Positions 16,102-24,410 of a stretch of 56,601 bases of DNA are shown one piece after another; the first letter of the stretch is position 1, and the number at the start of each line of letters is the position of its first letter. The stretch spans positions 1 to 56,601 of the forward strand of contig SVRQ01000012.1 of NCBI GenBank assembly GCA_015064725.1, given 5' to 3'. A program made the translations under genes and the position numbers. The notes beneath the pieces are model-generated. The model was given only the letters and a program-made list of their open reading frames with translations, had not been told where the DNA came from and did no database searches. Source of the DNA: Oscillospiraceae bacterium. Its GTDB lineage: Bacteria > Bacillota > Clostridia > Oscillospirales > CAG-272.

Positions 16102-16834
16102 CGTGTTCGTAGATGTATTTCATTTCATCTGTGTAGTTATCGTCCGAAAAGCTCGAACGGTCTTTGTAAATAATAAGGGGGCGCGTGATAAATATGCCGT
16201 CCGAAGCACCCTTTTTTGCCTCCACAAGGACGGTGCAGGGAACGTGCTGCGCCGTGGGATAAACAAGGGTCAAACGTTTGGGCTCAAGACGGGCATTTTT
16301 GAGCGCGGATATGAGCGCGGGGAGTCTGTCCGGTGTATAGACGAGCACGAACGTGCCGCCGTGGCGCAGAAGCTTTGCGGCTGATGCCGCAAAATCTTCT
16401 ATCGTGCCGAAAACCTCATGGCGAGAGGCGGCATCGGCATCGTTTTCGGAGATCTTTCCCGAATCCACGCGCATATAGGGAGGATTTGAAAAAACAAGGT
16501 CATAGGCGCAGTTGTGCTCCGCAGGAATATCTCTTATATCGGAGCAGATCACGTTTATTTTCTCCGAAAATCCGTTTGCTTCGACGTTTTTCGCCGCTAT
16601 GGCGGCAATTTTTTCTTGAATCTCAAATGCGGTTATATTATTGAGCTTTCCGCGTGCGGCAAGAAGCAGGGAGATAACGCCGCTTCCGGCGCCGAATTCC
16701 GCGGCTTTTGATTTAGTCTGCCTTTTTATATAAGCGGAAAGCAGATACGCATCCGTACCGAAGGCAAGCGAGCCTTCGTTCTGGTATATGGAAAGACCAT
16801 CGTTTATTTTTTCTTGCTTTTCGGGAAGGCTCAT
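16070..16834 (-). CDS. TrmN6-like tRNA adenine-N6 methyltransferase
   Basis: This 254-residue Rossmann-fold methyltransferase has SAM motif I EFGAGSGVISLLLA and catalytic NPPY (in FSNPPYMRV), which is typical of N6-adenine methylases. The opening NDGLSIYQNEGSLAFGTDAYLLS matches the YfiC/TrmN6 group that modifies A37 of a valine tRNA. The ATG overlaps the SPOUT gene stop by four bases and the end overlaps rsmI. The exact RNA target is inferred from the family. Confidence 0.88.
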   Translation of the reverse strand: MSLPEKQEKINDGLSIYQNEGSLAFGTDAYLLSAYIKRQTKSKAAEFGAGSGVISLLLAARGKLNNITAFEIQEKIAAIAAKNVEANGFSEKINVICSDIRDIPAEHNCAYDLVFSNPPYMRVDSGKISENDADAASRHEVFGTIEDFAASAAKLLRHGGTFVLVYTPDRLPALISALKNARLEPKRLTLVYPTAQHVPCTVLVEAKKGASDGIFITRPLIIYKDRSSFSDDNYTDEMKYIYEHGDFNEFYKHP

Positions 16835-17622
16835 TTTGCCTCCTTTTTGCGGTTCTTGCGGAATATTTCAAATGCGATTATGGAGGAGGCACTTGCCGCG
16901 GAGAGCGCGGCACGGAACTCTCTGCCGTAATCAAGCATAACTGTTTTGTCGCAATGCGCGGCAAAGGCGGAGGATATTCCCCTCTTTTCGCCGCCGACAA
17001 CAAGAAGGACCGGATATTCTATCTCCGTATCATACACGGAAACGGCATTGTCTGTTTTATCCGCGGCGATGATGGTGTACCCGTTTTTATGGAATACTTC
17101 GGCGATCTCATCGGGCTCGCCCCAGGAGAGGTCGAAAAGCTCGGAAGCACCCGCGGAGGCGCGGCAGACAACGCCCGCCGCACTCATCCAGTTACGCTTT
17201 TCAAGAATTATGCCGTCCACACCCGCCGCATACAGCGAGCGCAGGGAATAGCCGAAATTATACGGGTCCTCTATGCCTTGCAAAAAGACGTAGAAGCCGT
17301 TCGGCTTAATGATCGCTTCTTTTACGTTTTTGATGGTCCTGCCGCTTGTAAAAGCAAGGATGCCGCCGTGGCTTTGACCGATGGAAAGGGAGTCTATTTT
17401 TTCTGCGTTTGTGAACTCTATTTCAAAGCCGAGCTCGTGCGATTTTGCTTTCAGATAAGATAGCTCGCGCATTTTGCTTTTTTCTTTGGCTTTGTCGAAA
17501 AGAATTTTTTCTATTTTTCTGTCGTTAACACCCGTTTGTGCGCCCGAAATTACGGCGCGTATGGATGTCATACCCTCCATTACGGAGGAATCTATAAATT
17601 TTTCGGCTTCTTTTGTTGGCAT
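16831..17622 (-). CDS. SPOUT-family (TrmH-like) RNA 2'-O-methyltransferase
   Basis: This 263-residue protein has the trefoil-knot motifs: GIEDPYNFGYSLRS (motif 1), LLVVGGEKRGIS (motif 2) and DYGREFRAALSAASASS (motif 3). The first ~100 residues form a substrate-binding extension. It methylates a ribose in tRNA or rRNA; the substrate cannot be read from sequence. AAAGGA precedes ATG 17622. It is the first of three overlapping RNA methylase genes. Confidence 0.88.
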   Translation of the reverse strand: MPTKEAEKFIDSSVMEGMTSIRAVISGAQTGVNDRKIEKILFDKAKEKSKMRELSYLKAKSHELGFEIEFTNAEKIDSLSIGQSHGGILAFTSGRTIKNVKEAIIKPNGFYVFLQGIEDPYNFGYSLRSLYAAGVDGIILEKRNWMSAAGVVCRASAGASELFDLSWGEPDEIAEVFHKNGYTIIAADKTDNAVSVYDTEIEYPVLLVVGGEKRGISSAFAAHCDKTVMLDYGREFRAALSAASASSIIAFEIFRKNRKKEAK

Positions 17623-17640
17623 AGTTTTTCCTTTATAGTA

Positions 17641-18315
17641 TTAAAAGCTTTCATTTTGCAAAACGCGCCAGAGCATTACCGCAAATTCTTCGCGCGTAAG
17701 CGTGTTTTTTGGTTTAATGGTGCCGTCGGGGTAGCCGATCAGCACCTGAAGATCTATAAGCTTGGTTAAATTTCCTATGTAGCTTTCCTCCGCTGTTTCC
17801 ATATCGGAAAACTCTTCTGCGCGCGTTGTGGCGATGATCGCCGTGGAAAGCGAACCGAGGATGTTTGCGGCTTCCTCGCGCGAGATGGGGGCGCTCGGCA
17901 GAAAATATTCACCGTCCTCGGTGCTGACGGTTTCCATAAGCCCCATAGCAAGAGCAGCGCGCACAAGCGGGAGCCCGTCCTCCGATATTTCGTTTTCATC
18001 CGCTATGTCAAGCTCGAAGGCGCTGTGATCTTCGGTGTTTATGCTGAAAAATCTTACGACGGAGCAGGCGAAGTATTCGCGCGTGACGTCGCTTGTGGGA
18101 AGGAAGAAGACATCCTCACCCGAGCCTTGCGTGCCGAGCACGCCGAGAGAAACAAGATGCTCGATCTCATCCTTTGCAAAGCTTTCGGCAATGTCGCAGG
18201 GAAGAGATATCGCCGCGGAGCCATCGTGCGGCGGCAGTATGATGAAAATGGTGAAAACGGCAAGTATCAGTGTGCAGGATATTACGATGGCGAAAAGTGA
18301 GAGATTTTTTTTCAT
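17641..18315 (-). CDS. SLH-domain cell-surface protein
   Basis: This 224-residue protein starts with a signal anchor (LSLFAIVISCTLILAVFTIF). Three S-layer-homology-type repeats follow, each ending in a TREEFA-like motif: SDVTREYFACSVVRFF, APISREEAANILG and NTLTREEFAVMLWRVL. The last repeat contains IGYPDGTIKPKN, a textbook SLH core. SLH domains hold proteins to secondary cell-wall polymers. There is no other domain, so it may be a small wall-associated anchor. It lies 18 bases upstream of the SPOUT gene. Confidence 0.85.
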   Translation of the reverse strand: MKKNLSLFAIVISCTLILAVFTIFIILPPHDGSAAISLPCDIAESFAKDEIEHLVSLGVLGTQGSGEDVFFLPTSDVTREYFACSVVRFFSINTEDHSAFELDIADENEISEDGLPLVRAALAMGLMETVSTEDGEYFLPSAPISREEAANILGSLSTAIIATTRAEEFSDMETAEESYIGNLTKLIDLQVLIGYPDGTIKPKNTLTREEFAVMLWRVLQNESF

Positions 18316-18351
18316 TTTGAAACGTCCTTTCGAATAAACTTAATTGAAAGC

Positions 18352-18380
18352 GAATATACTTCCATAGTAAAAGTATATTC
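18352..18380. repeat. 10-bp inverted repeat upstream of the SLH gene
   Basis: GAATATACTT and AAGTATATTC flank a 9-base loop, between the SLH and NERD genes. It could be an operator for the SLH gene or a weak hairpin after NERD; I see no strong U-tract. Confidence 0.4.
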
Positions 18381-18425
18381 TTGTTTATCCGAAAAAACGG
18401 TCGCTTCGCGGTGGTGAAAAAACTT

Positions 18426-19121
18426 TTATTTCTCTGCTTTTGCCGCCATTTTGCTGATTTTTGCGTTATGAGCGCGAGCGTTCGCGGCGCTTGTCGAATA
18501 TTTTTTTATTGCACGGATAATGGCGCGTTTTTCTTTGAACGTAAATTTCTTTCCCCTCTTGGAAAGTGCGCGCATTTTTTCGATAGCGGCACTTCTTGTA
18601 TAAGCCTCGGGCTGGTCCTGAGAAAATACGATCTTGTCCGAGGAGAACATAACTATATTGTAGATAGGCGGGGTGGGGATATTTTCACGCTCGAATATCT
18701 GCGTGAGCGTGACGATATGACGTTCGTTTTTGATGATGGGATTTTCAAAATCTATTTCCTTGCGCTCGCCGTTTTTAAGGCGCACGCTCTGGTGCCATTT
18801 ATGCGCATTGCCCGTAAATATCTGTCCGTTCATACTTTTAACCTCCACAACGGCGATGCAGGTTGGGAGTATTACGATGTTATCTACGTCCGTATATACT
18901 GTGCCGCGCGTTGTTTTTATCGGGAGGAAGGTATTGGTCAAAACGGAAAGCTCCCCGAAATAGGAGATGAGAAGAACGCTTGTTGCTTCTTCGCTTGCGC
19001 GGCTGTAGGAGAGGATCTTGCGGCGTGCGGCAAAAGAGCTTATCTTCATCGCCGCTTTCCACAGGAAAAATGCGATGACTATAAATATTATGCACATTAT
19101 AAAGGGGATAAGTTTTTCCAT
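18426..19121 (-). CDS. membrane-anchored NERD-domain protein
   Basis: This 231-residue protein has one N-terminal membrane helix (residues 5-21, IPFIMCIIFIVIAFFLW). A NERD (nuclease-related) domain follows, with the PD-(D/E)xK-like core VDNIVILPTCIAVVEVKS, where Asp and the E-x-K pair would be catalytic. The C-terminus is basic. NERD proteins are suspected nucleases of unknown substrate. A promoter TTTACA, 17 bases, TATTAT is visible at about 19156-19184 on the minus strand. It is divergent from the CDF gene. Confidence 0.85.
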   Translation of the reverse strand: MEKLIPFIMCIIFIVIAFFLWKAAMKISSFAARRKILSYSRASEEATSVLLISYFGELSVLTNTFLPIKTTRGTVYTDVDNIVILPTCIAVVEVKSMNGQIFTGNAHKWHQSVRLKNGERKEIDFENPIIKNERHIVTLTQIFERENIPTPPIYNIVMFSSDKIVFSQDQPEAYTRSAAIEKMRALSKRGKKFTFKEKRAIIRAIKKYSTSAANARAHNAKISKMAAKAEK

Positions 19122-19228
19122 CGCTGAATCCTTTCAAATAATTATACATAATATATAATAGCACAAAACAATTTGTTTGTAAAGAACAAAGAGATCTTGT
19201 TTGCAAAAAATATAAATAGAAGCATAGC

Positions 19229-19257
19229 TTGATTTTATGTAAAATTTATGATATAAT
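19229..19257 (+). promoter_or_regulatory. sigma-A promoter of the CDF transporter gene
   Basis: TTGATT (19229-19234), a 17-base spacer and a perfect TATAAT (19252-19257), 43 bases before the start codon. Confidence 0.75.
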
Positions 19258-19299
19258 AAATATTAAGTGCAAATAATACAATGAATTTTGGAGATGCTG

Positions 19300-20466
19300 A
19301 TGATAAACCTTTTAGCTAAAATCTTTATAAAAGACCGCGAAAATACGGAAGACGTTTCCGTTCGCGGCAAATACGGAACGCTTTGCGGCATTATCGGAAT
19401 TTTCTTTAATATAGTTTTGTTTTTGATAAAGCTTATTGCGGGTATGATAAGCGGCGCTATTTCCGTACTTGCGGATGCGCTCAATAACCTTTCCGATGCG
19501 GGTTCTTCCGTTATAACGCTCCTCGGCTTCCGTATGGCGGAGCAAAAGCCGGATAAGCACCATCCTTTCGGTCACGGAAGAATAGAGTACGTTTCGGGGC
19601 TTATAGTTTCTATGCTTATAATCCTTGTCGGCTTTGAACTTGGCAAATCCTCCGTGGAAAAGATCTTTTCCCCGGAACCCGTTGAGTTCAGCATAGTTGC
19701 GGTGGTTATCCTTGCCATATCCGTTCTTATAAAGGCGTATATGGCGGTTTACAACTTCGGTATAGGCAAAAAGATAGATTCATCCGCGATGCGTGCAACG
19801 GGCGTGGATAGCCTTTCCGACTGTGTTGCGACAAGCGTTGTTCTTGTCTGCCTTCTCGTTTCCCGTTTCTTCGACATAAATATCGATGCATACTGCGGCC
19901 TTGCGGTTTCTGCATTTATTCTTTTCTCCGGTCTTCGCGCGGCGAAAGAAACGATAGATCCCTTGCTCGGCGAACCGCCAAGCGAAGAATTTATAGAGAA
20001 GATAGCAAGTATAGTTTACTCTCACGATGGAATTGCCGGCATACACGATCTTATAGTTCACGATTACGGCCCGGGCAGAACGATGATATCTCTCCACGCG
20101 GAGGTGCCTGCGGACGCGGATCTTCTTGCAACACACGATATGATAGACAACATTGAAAAGGACCTTCGGGAAAAGCTTAAATGCGATGCCGTGATACATA
20201 TGGACCCTATCATAACGGACGATGAGGTGACCCTTGAGGTAAAGGAGAAGATAGCCGCGCTTGTAAAGTGCATTGACCATAAGCTCAGCATACACGATTT
20301 CCGTATGGTTACCGGTCCCACGCATACTAACGTGATCTTCGACGTTGTAGTTCCGTTCGATATTAAAAAGAGTGAGGACGAAATACGAGAGGATATTGAA
20401 ACTATCGTAAAAACCATAGATAAAAATTATTTTTCCGTTGTTAATATAGATAAGTCCTATATATAA
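19300..20466 (+). CDS. cation diffusion facilitator (zinc/manganese efflux)
   Basis: This roughly 388-residue inner-membrane antiporter exports divalent metal for protons. The first helices carry LADALNNLSDAGSS (metal-site Asp residues). A HHPFGHGRIEY loop and a second metal-site helix (DSLSDCVATS) follow. The C-terminal cytoplasmic ferredoxin-like domain, with HDLIVHDYGPGR and VIHMDP, binds regulatory metal. GGAG (19290-19293) sits six bases before ATG 19300, which I prefer to the TTG at 19288. Confidence 0.95.
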   Translation: MINLLAKIFIKDRENTEDVSVRGKYGTLCGIIGIFFNIVLFLIKLIAGMISGAISVLADALNNLSDAGSSVITLLGFRMAEQKPDKHHPFGHGRIEYVSGLIVSMLIILVGFELGKSSVEKIFSPEPVEFSIVAVVILAISVLIKAYMAVYNFGIGKKIDSSAMRATGVDSLSDCVATSVVLVCLLVSRFFDINIDAYCGLAVSAFILFSGLRAAKETIDPLLGEPPSEEFIEKIASIVYSHDGIAGIHDLIVHDYGPGRTMISLHAEVPADADLLATHDMIDNIEKDLREKLKCDAVIHMDPIITDDEVTLEVKEKIAALVKCIDHKLSIHDFRMVTGPTHTNVIFDVVVPFDIKKSEDEIREDIETIVKTIDKNYFSVVNIDKSYI

Positions 20467-20495
20467 AGAAAATCAGCCTTTCGGCTGATTTTCTT
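20466..20495. terminator. bidirectional terminator
   Basis: AAGAAAATCAGCC/GGCTGATTTTCTT with a 4-base loop, shared by the CDF gene (plus) and the convergent 20497-21978 gene (minus). Confidence 0.85.
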
Positions 20496-20496
20496 A

Positions 20497-21978
20497 TTAT
20501 TTACGCTTTTGGGAATCTTCGGATCGCTTTTTGTATTTTTTATAATACCTTGCATCGGAGATAGCCGTGCGTACCTCTACGACGGATTCCAATATGTCGT
20601 GAAGCTTGCATTTTTCGGATATCCAGGAGCTTATGAGCCCAAATATTACAAGCATTATCAGCGGAGAGATGATAAATTCTATTGCCCAAGCCCAGCCGGA
20701 TATTTCTATGATAATATCAAGCTTGTCCGAAATAAAGTTTTCCGTAAGGTCTATGGCAAATGAAACTACTACCCATAAGACCGAATATAAAAGTATGGAT
20801 ATCGTTCGATAAATAAGATTTTTCCTGATATGCTTTTTAATTCTTTTTTGAAATCTTTCACAGAAAAGATCAATGGGGGCGGCCATTATCCTCGGAAGCC
20901 TTATCTTTTCTTCCTCGGCAAATCTTGCCGCTACAGCCCAATCTAACCGAGCGTTTTCGGGAGTATAGCTGCTTTCTTCGATATGAGAGCTTAAATATTC
21001 GATAAACAGCTTTTCAAAATCCTTGAAAAATTCTTCGGTGTTATCCGTGTCGATATGCGGCACAAGCCCGTTGATGCTTCCTTCCGTTGTGTAGTTGCTG
21101 CACATATCCAAAACAGCCTTTGCCATAAGCTTGTCTTTGCCGGAAAGATCGCTTTCGTCAATCTTTTCATACCATTTGCTTCGCTTGTCTATCTGCTTTA
21201 TGCTTGCACGGCTTTGCGCGGTATCCGTTTCAAAGCTTTCCCATAAGTCGTTTTTTAAAAACTCAAGTATGGAATTAAATCTTTGCCGCGTATCTTTATC
21301 AACGGGAATTTCGGATATGTTTCCAAGCCTTGCTTTTTCGGTCAGGTAATATTCAAAAATATCGCCAAGGTATTCGGAAAAGGTTTTTATTTTGTCTGTG
21401 TCGGGGCGCGGGGCGATATAATTTATATCGTGCGTATCAAGAGCATCGATAAGCTTCATATATTTTATTACTTTATCAAGATCGTTCATATCGGAAATTT
21501 GCTCATCCGTGAAGCAGCTTTCTCTTTTTTGCTTCAGGCATTCTTCCAAAATACCGAAATCGCGGTAACAAAATGCGGAATGGATCATGCCGAGAAGCTC
21601 TTTGTCCGATTTATCTATTGGCCAAGCGGAGAAAACGAAGCCTGATCTTTCTGTGCCTTGCTCTTTTTTGTCTGCCGTATAGGGCGCTTTCAAACATCTT
21701 TCTATTGCTTGGATAATATACTGCGAAGCTGTTCTGTAGCCTTTGTATAAAGATATCTTTATGGCACCGCATTTGAACAATTCAATGATATTGTAAAAAT
21801 CGTCTTCGTTTTCCAAAATCCCGAGGAACGCTTTTGAATCTGTAAGCTGATTAAAAGTTAAGATCACTTGATTGTTGTTCAGAAAAATTTCTTCAAACAG
21901 CTTTTTCTTGCCAAGCTCTTTTTCTCGCGCGGAATTCCTTACGGAATCAAGCTCGAATAAATAGACCTGTTTTTCCAT
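20497..21978 (-). CDS. large unrecognised protein with a C-terminal membrane hairpin
   Basis: This 493-residue protein starts at ATG 21978, four bases after GGAGG. The first ~370 residues look soluble and helical with many acidic residues; the opening EKQVYLFELDSVRNSAREKE is distinctive. Two membrane helices follow at about 400-450 (ISILLYSVLWVVVSFAI and IEFIISPLIMLVIFGLISSWI), then a basic tail. A TTGACA/TATATT promoter (22018-22045, minus strand) lies upstream. I recognise no family or catalytic motif. The layout suggests a cytoplasmic domain tethered to the membrane. Confidence 0.7.
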   Translation of the reverse strand: MEKQVYLFELDSVRNSAREKELGKKKLFEEIFLNNNQVILTFNQLTDSKAFLGILENEDDFYNIIELFKCGAIKISLYKGYRTASQYIIQAIERCLKAPYTADKKEQGTERSGFVFSAWPIDKSDKELLGMIHSAFCYRDFGILEECLKQKRESCFTDEQISDMNDLDKVIKYMKLIDALDTHDINYIAPRPDTDKIKTFSEYLGDIFEYYLTEKARLGNISEIPVDKDTRQRFNSILEFLKNDLWESFETDTAQSRASIKQIDKRSKWYEKIDESDLSGKDKLMAKAVLDMCSNYTTEGSINGLVPHIDTDNTEEFFKDFEKLFIEYLSSHIEESSYTPENARLDWAVAARFAEEEKIRLPRIMAAPIDLFCERFQKRIKKHIRKNLIYRTISILLYSVLWVVVSFAIDLTENFISDKLDIIIEISGWAWAIEFIISPLIMLVIFGLISSWISEKCKLHDILESVVEVRTAISDARYYKKYKKRSEDSQKRK

Positions 21979-22017
21979 AATGCCTCCATACAAAATTTAT
22001 ACTTCGTGCTTCTTGAA

Positions 22018-22045
22018 AATATATTAACATATTTCCGGATGTCAA
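22018..22045 (-). promoter_or_regulatory. promoter of the 498-codon unknown gene
   Basis: On the minus strand a perfect TTGACA is followed after 16 bases by TATATT, just at the end of the DUF5131 gene, so this gene likely has its own transcript. Confidence 0.6.
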
Positions 22046-22767
22046 GTCAATTTATTTGTATCGATTCCTGCTTTTTTTGCCTGTACGTGCTGGAGAGGTC
22101 TTTTGATCCGATAAAGCTTTCCGTCTTTTTGAAGACGCGCGCCCGTTTGACGGAAAGAAAAGGGAACGTCTGCTGCCATACATTGTTCTCTTATATCAAG
22201 TACCCAATCGTAATTGCATACGCGCGCTTCGTTCCCCGATTCACCGCCGACAAGGACTTCCTCTATCGTGCCGTCAAGATAAGGGGCAAGGTTTATTTTG
22301 GAGAGAAGCGGTTCGCAGATTATCATTTTGTGCTTTATCTTTGCCGCCTTATATATAGGCAGGCGGAATTGTGCCATAGCTTCGTTTTCCACGGTGCAGC
22401 AGATCGTCACGTTCGGGTACCCCTCGCCCCAATCGGGAGGAATGCAATCTTTGAAGCGGTGTATTCTCTTTGTTATGATGAGAAAGTGAAGATCGAAGCG
22501 GCGTTTTATCATTTGCCAGCATTCGCCCCTCCAAGCGTCCGCTTCTTCAAGGAAAAAGTCGGAGGTAAAGCAGGTGTAAACAATGCCGTCATCGCTCGTA
22601 ATTTTATAAGTCTTATCTCTTTTTAGGCGGATGGGAAGGTCGAAATCCGCATTCTTTACAACGCTTGAAGCGTCTTTATCGAATTTGCCGTCGCGCCTGT
22701 AAACGTAGCAGTTAAGGCACCCTGCGCTTATCTTTCGGCAACCGTGCCAAGGGTTCCAGGATGACAT
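22042..22767 (-). CDS. DUF5131 (phage Gp37/Gp68-like) family protein
   Basis: This 241-residue protein has the family signature SWNPWHGCRKISAGCLNCYV near the N-terminus, with three closely spaced cysteines (GC...GCxxCY) that look metal or Fe-S binding. Later conserved pieces are FFLEEADAW, LIITKRIHRF, TVENEAMAQFR, ICEPLL and VGGESG. These resemble a radical-SAM-like barrel, but the activity is not established. Homologues occur in phages and bacterial genomes. Its end overlaps the promoter of the next gene. Confidence 0.8.
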   Translation of the reverse strand: MSSWNPWHGCRKISAGCLNCYVYRRDGKFDKDASSVVKNADFDLPIRLKRDKTYKITSDDGIVYTCFTSDFFLEEADAWRGECWQMIKRRFDLHFLIITKRIHRFKDCIPPDWGEGYPNVTICCTVENEAMAQFRLPIYKAAKIKHKMIICEPLLSKINLAPYLDGTIEEVLVGGESGNEARVCNYDWVLDIREQCMAADVPFSFRQTGARLQKDGKLYRIKRPLQHVQAKKAGIDTNKLT

Positions 22768-22788
22768 ATTTTCACCTCTTTAATATTG

Positions 22789-22817
22789 AAAATCCCGCTT
22801 TTGCAAGCGGGATTTTT
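22789..22817 (-). terminator. terminator of the VanY-like gene
   Basis: AAAATCCCGC/GCGGGATTTTT hairpin with an 8-base loop, downstream of the minus-strand gene ending at 22855. Confidence 0.8.
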
Positions 22818-22854
22818 GTAATGTGGTAATTTGCGTAAGATCGGAACGGGTTGC

Positions 22855-24117
22855 TTATTTTTCTACTGTAACTATGAATCCGTCCGCATTGTTGCCGGAA
22901 ACGGTGTAGTTTCCGGAAGAGGGAACGGTAACTGCCGTTACGTCATTTTCAACGCTTGCGGGAACGAAATATACAAGATATTCTTTTGCATTTGCCGTTA
23001 TGCTAAGCGGTTCGGATATGCCGTACGTATGCTTTTCACGAAGAAGATCGATGTATTCTTCAAGGCAGATAGCGTTGTCCGTGATGTATTTAGCGTGGGG
23101 AACGCCAACGTAGCGGAAGTGCCAGGATTCTTCAAGTATCTTTGTTATATCAACCTTTTCTGCGGGGTAGCGGAGGATGAAGCCGTAGTTTGCACAGTTT
23201 GCAAGGATCCAATCCTGCTCTGCGGCGCGAAGGTCATACGTTGCGGTCTTGCCGTCCGGTGCTTTGTAGAACACCTTGATGTCGAAAGCAAGACCTGTGT
23301 GGTGTTCGGAATGGCCTGCTATAGCAGAATATCCTTCCGTGCCGTTTGCAACGGCTTTGTTGTAAAGCTCGTTCTGATAGCTGTACGTTCTGTAGCCGGA
23401 AGCGACCTGAAGGTTATAGCCGTTCGAAAGCGTTGCAATGTTTGCCGCTTTCATAGCGGTGAGCATCTGTGCGAGGTTATGTACGATGGAGGTGTTGAGC
23501 CTTGTATCGTTTCCGAGAACGTAAGCTGTGTTGTAGCCCTCAAGTCCCCAAAGACTTGCTATTTTCTTTTCCATCGTGGAGGGAAAGGTGTATTCATAAT
23601 TGTGGTTTACAAGAACAAGATCGCCCTCGTGAACCTTTGTGTTTGCAAAGTTAAGGAGCTCGTAGCCCTCGTTCCAAGCACCGACAACGGGAGCTGTCGT
23701 TATAATATCGGTAAGCACCGTGGTTGCTTCCGTTGTGGAGGAAGTTTCCGTTGTAGCGGTCGTTACCGTGGTGTCATCCGTTTTGCTCGAATTGATCGCG
23801 TTCGTTATGCCTTTTACAACGCAAACAACTACCGTGATCGCGATCGCTACTATAAGCAAAAGCACGATTATTGCCATAATGCCGTCTTTATTGGGGTGAA
23901 AACGCATCTTTTTCTTGGGCGGTCTTGCGTTCTGCGTGGGTCTTGCGCCATTCTGTACGGGTCTTGCGTTCTGTGTGGGTCTTGTGTTTTGTGTGGGTCT
24001 TGCGTTCTGCGTGGGTCTTGCGTTCTGTGCTGGTCTTGCACCATTCTGTGTGGGTCTTGTGTTCTGTACAGGACGGTTTGTTCCGTTTGTGGGTCTATTG
24101 TAGTTATTGTTGTTCAA
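22855..24117 (-). CDS. membrane-anchored VanY/LdcB-type D,D- or L,D-carboxypeptidase
   Basis: This 420-residue protein has three parts. A cytoplasmic N-terminus of about 65 residues is built of NARPTQ-type six-residue repeats and ends in PPKKK. One membrane helix follows (GIMAIIVLLLIVAIAITVVV, about 80-100), then a Thr-rich stalk. The extracellular peptidase domain has QVASGYRTYSYQNELY, the zinc-binding GHSEHHTGLAFDI and ESWHFRYVG, all expected for VanY-type enzymes that trim peptidoglycan stem peptides. The TTG start follows GGAGG by six bases. Confidence 0.9.
   Translation of the reverse strand: MNNNNYNRPTNGTNRPVQNTRPTQNGARPAQNARPTQNARPTQNTRPTQNARPVQNGARPTQNARPPKKKMRFHPNKDGIMAIIVLLLIVAIAITVVVCVVKGITNAINSSKTDDTTVTTATTETSSTTEATTVLTDIITTAPVVGAWNEGYELLNFANTKVHEGDLVLVNHNYEYTFPSTMEKKIASLWGLEGYNTAYVLGNDTRLNTSIVHNLAQMLTAMKAANIATLSNGYNLQVASGYRTYSYQNELYNKAVANGTEGYSAIAGHSEHHTGLAFDIKVFYKAPDGKTATYDLRAAEQDWILANCANYGFILRYPAEKVDITKILEESWHFRYVGVPHAKYITDNAICLEEYIDLLREKHTYGISEPLSITANAKEYLVYFVPASVENDVTAVTVPSSGNYTVSGNNADGFIVTVEK
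23934..24080 (-). repeat. 18-bp coding tandem repeats in the VanY-like gene
   Basis: About seven to eight in-frame units of the type GGTCTTGCGTTCTGTGTG (plus-strand sense) encode Asn-Ala-Arg-Pro-Thr-Gln and variants. Units are near identical, so slippage could change tail length without breaking the frame. Confidence 0.8.
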
Positions 24118-24327
24118 GATATACCTCCAAAATAAAATTATTGCCTTGCGGCAATGGTAAAAATGTTATTATATATACACGAAATAAGGATATTTACCTC
24201 ATTGCGTGAAGAATAATGCTGAAATATAATTTCACTAAGTAACATCATATCACAAAGAAAAACAAAAAACAATAGTTTTATGAAAAATGTTTTGCGACAT
24301 TATGCGACAATTTGTAATTTTTTTATG

Positions 24328-24356
24328 TTGCTTTAATTTTTATTTTATGGTATAAT
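24328..24356 (+). promoter_or_regulatory. sigma-A promoter of pcrA
   Basis: TTGCTT, 17 bases, TATAAT with an extended TGG, 54 bases upstream of the start. No LexA box is visible here, unlike the phage module. Confidence 0.7.
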
Positions 24357-24410
24357 AAACATAATATGTTGTTGATTTTACTTTTCTGATTGAAAGGACG
24401 GTTTTAACAG

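Noticed and set aside
23934-24080. CRISPR-like array
   Set aside because: The 18-bp units are contiguous, in frame and coding; there are no spacers.
22831-24135. 434-codon open frame antisense to the VanY-like gene
   Set aside because: Repetitive Cys/Gly/Val composition comes from the sense-strand repeats; the sense peptidase motifs are clear.
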